From an uncultured Erysipelotrichales bacterium (lineage in GTDB: Bacteria; Bacillota_I; Bacilli_A; Erysipelotrichales; Coprobacillaceae): 5,766 nt of DNA. The translations under genes were made by a program, and so were the position numbers. The DNA lies in assembly GCA_910586805.1 (NCBI GenBank), contig CAJUJC010000105.1, positions 1 through 5,766 on the forward strand, written 5' to 3'. Under the pieces are notes generated by a model. The model was not told where the DNA came from. It saw nothing but the letters and a program-made list of their open reading frames with translations, and did not search any database. Each line of letters starts with the position of its first letter. Position 1 is the first letter of the stretch. This document shows positions 4,687 through 5,766 of this stretch, piece by piece.

Positions 4687-5766
4687 ATGAATTATAAAGA
4701 CACATTATTAATGCCAAAAACAGAATTTGAAATGAGAGGAAACTTACCTCGTAAAGAACCTGCATATGTAGAAAGATGGCAAAATTCTCATATGTATGAA
4801 AAAGTTATTGAACAAAATAAAGACAAGCAACATTTTATTTTCCATGATGGTCCTCCATATGCAAATGGAAATATGCATACTGGACATATGTTAAATAAAA
4901 TCATTAAAGATGTTATTTGTCGTTATAAAAATATGAATGGTTTTTATACACCATATATTCCAGGATGGGATACTCATGGTTTACCTATTGAAAATGCAAT
5001 ACAAAAATTAGGTGTGAATCGTAAAGAATTAAGCACTGCTGATTTTAGAAAAAAATGTTTTGAATATGCAATGAAGCAAGTCAATATTCAAAAAGAACAA
5101 TGTATTCGTGTTGGAACTTTTGCGGATTATGAACATCCTTATTTAACATTGTTACCAGAATTTGAAGCAAATCAAATTGATGTGTTTGCAAAAATGGCAA
5201 TGGAAGGTTTGATTTACAAAGGGTTAAAACCAGTTTATTGGTCTCCATCAAGTGAATCTGCTTTAGCTGAGGCTGAAGTTGAATACCATGATGTGAAATC
5301 ACCAACAATCTTTGTGAAATTTGCTGTTAAAGATGGAAAAGGTGTTTTAGATACTGATACAAGTTTTGTCATTTGGACAACAACACCTTGGACAATCCCT
5401 GCAAACTTAGCAATTTGTTTAAATGAAAGCTATACTTATGCTCTTGTTCAAAGTGAAAAAGGGAAATTGATTGTTTTAGAAGAACTTGTAGATACATTAT
5501 GGGAAAAATTTGAATTAACTCAAAAGGATATCTTACAAAGATTTAGTGGAAAAGAGTTAGAAATGATTACTTGTCAACACCCACTATATGATAGAGAATC
5601 TTTAGTTATTTTAGGTGATCATGTTACTGCTGATGCAGGAACTGGTTGTGTTCATACAGCTCCTGGATTTGGGATGGATGACTTTATTGTTGGTCAAAAA
5701 TATGGTTTAGATATTTATTGTAATGTTGATGAACATGGTAACATGATGGAAGATTGTGGAGAATGG
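4687..5766 (+). CDS. ileS: Isoleucyl-tRNA synthetase IleS (5' part, runs off the window)
   Basis: IleRS is the class I synthetase that charges tRNA-Ile and hydrolyses mischarged Val-tRNA-Ile. The 360 codons seen start MNYKDTLLMPKTEFEMRGNL, the usual bacterial IleS N-terminus. The HIGH-type motif is HTGH (64-67) in HDGPPYANGNMHTGHMLNKI. GWDTHGLPIE (93-102) and LKPVYWSPSSESALAEAEVE (180-199) lead into the CP1 editing domain. That domain shows the threonine-rich WTTTPWTIPANL (230-241) and GTGCVHTAP (318-326). H323 and D332, aligned with E. coli H333 and D342, are kept, but the intervening GHG reads GFG and the usual Glu or Pro is Met330. The KMSKS loop and anticodon domain lie beyond the edge. 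The start has AAAGGA at 4673-4678, eight bases away. It is regulated by the T-box upstream. Confidence 0.98.
   Translation, partial: MNYKDTLLMPKTEFEMRGNLPRKEPAYVERWQNSHMYEKVIEQNKDKQHFIFHDGPPYANGNMHTGHMLNKIIKDVICRYKNMNGFYTPYIPGWDTHGLPIENAIQKLGVNRKELSTADFRKKCFEYAMKQVNIQKEQCIRVGTFADYEHPYLTLLPEFEANQIDVFAKMAMEGLIYKGLKPVYWSPSSESALAEAEVEYHDVKSPTIFVKFAVKDGKGVLDTDTSFVIWTTTPWTIPANLAICLNESYTYALVQSEKGKLIVLEELVDTLWEKFELTQKDILQRFSGKELEMITCQHPLYDRESLVILGDHVTADAGTGCVHTAPGFGMDDFIVGQKYGLDIYCNVDEHGNMMEDCGEW

Noticed and set aside
5081..5308. Open frame on the - strand inside ileS
   Set aside because: It is covered by well-conserved IleS coding sequence on the + strand.
1..5766. Mobile element, CRISPR array or new defence system
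   Set aside because: All coding space is taken by conserved housekeeping and sporulation genes in their expected order. I see no direct-repeat array, transposase or integrase.

Overview
This window is AT-rich and all genes are on the + strand. It carries the conserved Firmicutes block spoIIGA-sigE-sigG-ylmC/ymxH-sepF-ylmH-divIVA-ileS. The presence of the pro-sigma-E protease, sigma-E and sigma-G points to an endospore-forming (or ancestrally sporulating) Firmicute. The very low G+C, short SpoIIGA, short DivIVA and absence of ylmD, ylmE and ylmG between the landmarks suggest a gut lineage such as Erysipelotrichia/Coprobacillaceae rather than Bacillus. That placement is inference from gene order and codon use, not from a search.

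Region 1 (1-188): the last 18 codons of an unidentified upstream gene are followed by an AT-rich leader with alternative hairpins. A promoter-like TTGACA-N21-TATAAT follows, with over-long spacing like that of the B. subtilis spoIIG promoter. Region 2 (189-2693): spoIIGA and sigE overlap by 4 bases. A 45-base gap leads to sigG, whose Shine-Dalgarno sequence lies inside an 8-bp hairpin, with a possible forespore-type promoter overlapping the 5' arm. A small PRC-barrel gene of the YlmC/YmxH family follows. These genes encode the mother-cell and forespore sigma switches.

Region 3 (2694-4494): sepF has its own extended -10 promoter and is followed by a clear hairpin terminator. The ylmH start codon lies directly behind the terminator's T-run and has no Shine-Dalgarno sequence. 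divIVA follows 10 bases after ylmH. These genes act in Z-ring tethering, ribosome-associated S4-domain functions and pole/septum marking.

Region 4 (4415-5766): the isoleucyl-tRNA synthetase gene ileS runs off the right edge. It is controlled by a T-box riboswitch with an ATC specifier, an AAGGTGGTACCGCG T-box and a competing terminator. Both the likely ileS promoter and the 5' strand of T-box Stem I lie inside the 3' end of divIVA.

I see no mobile element, CRISPR array, rRNA or tRNA gene. The cluster itself is well known. The points of interest are regulatory overlaps (sigG hairpin/promoter, T-box inside divIVA, ylmH start behind a terminator) and the compact, divergent SpoIIGA/pro-SigE pair.
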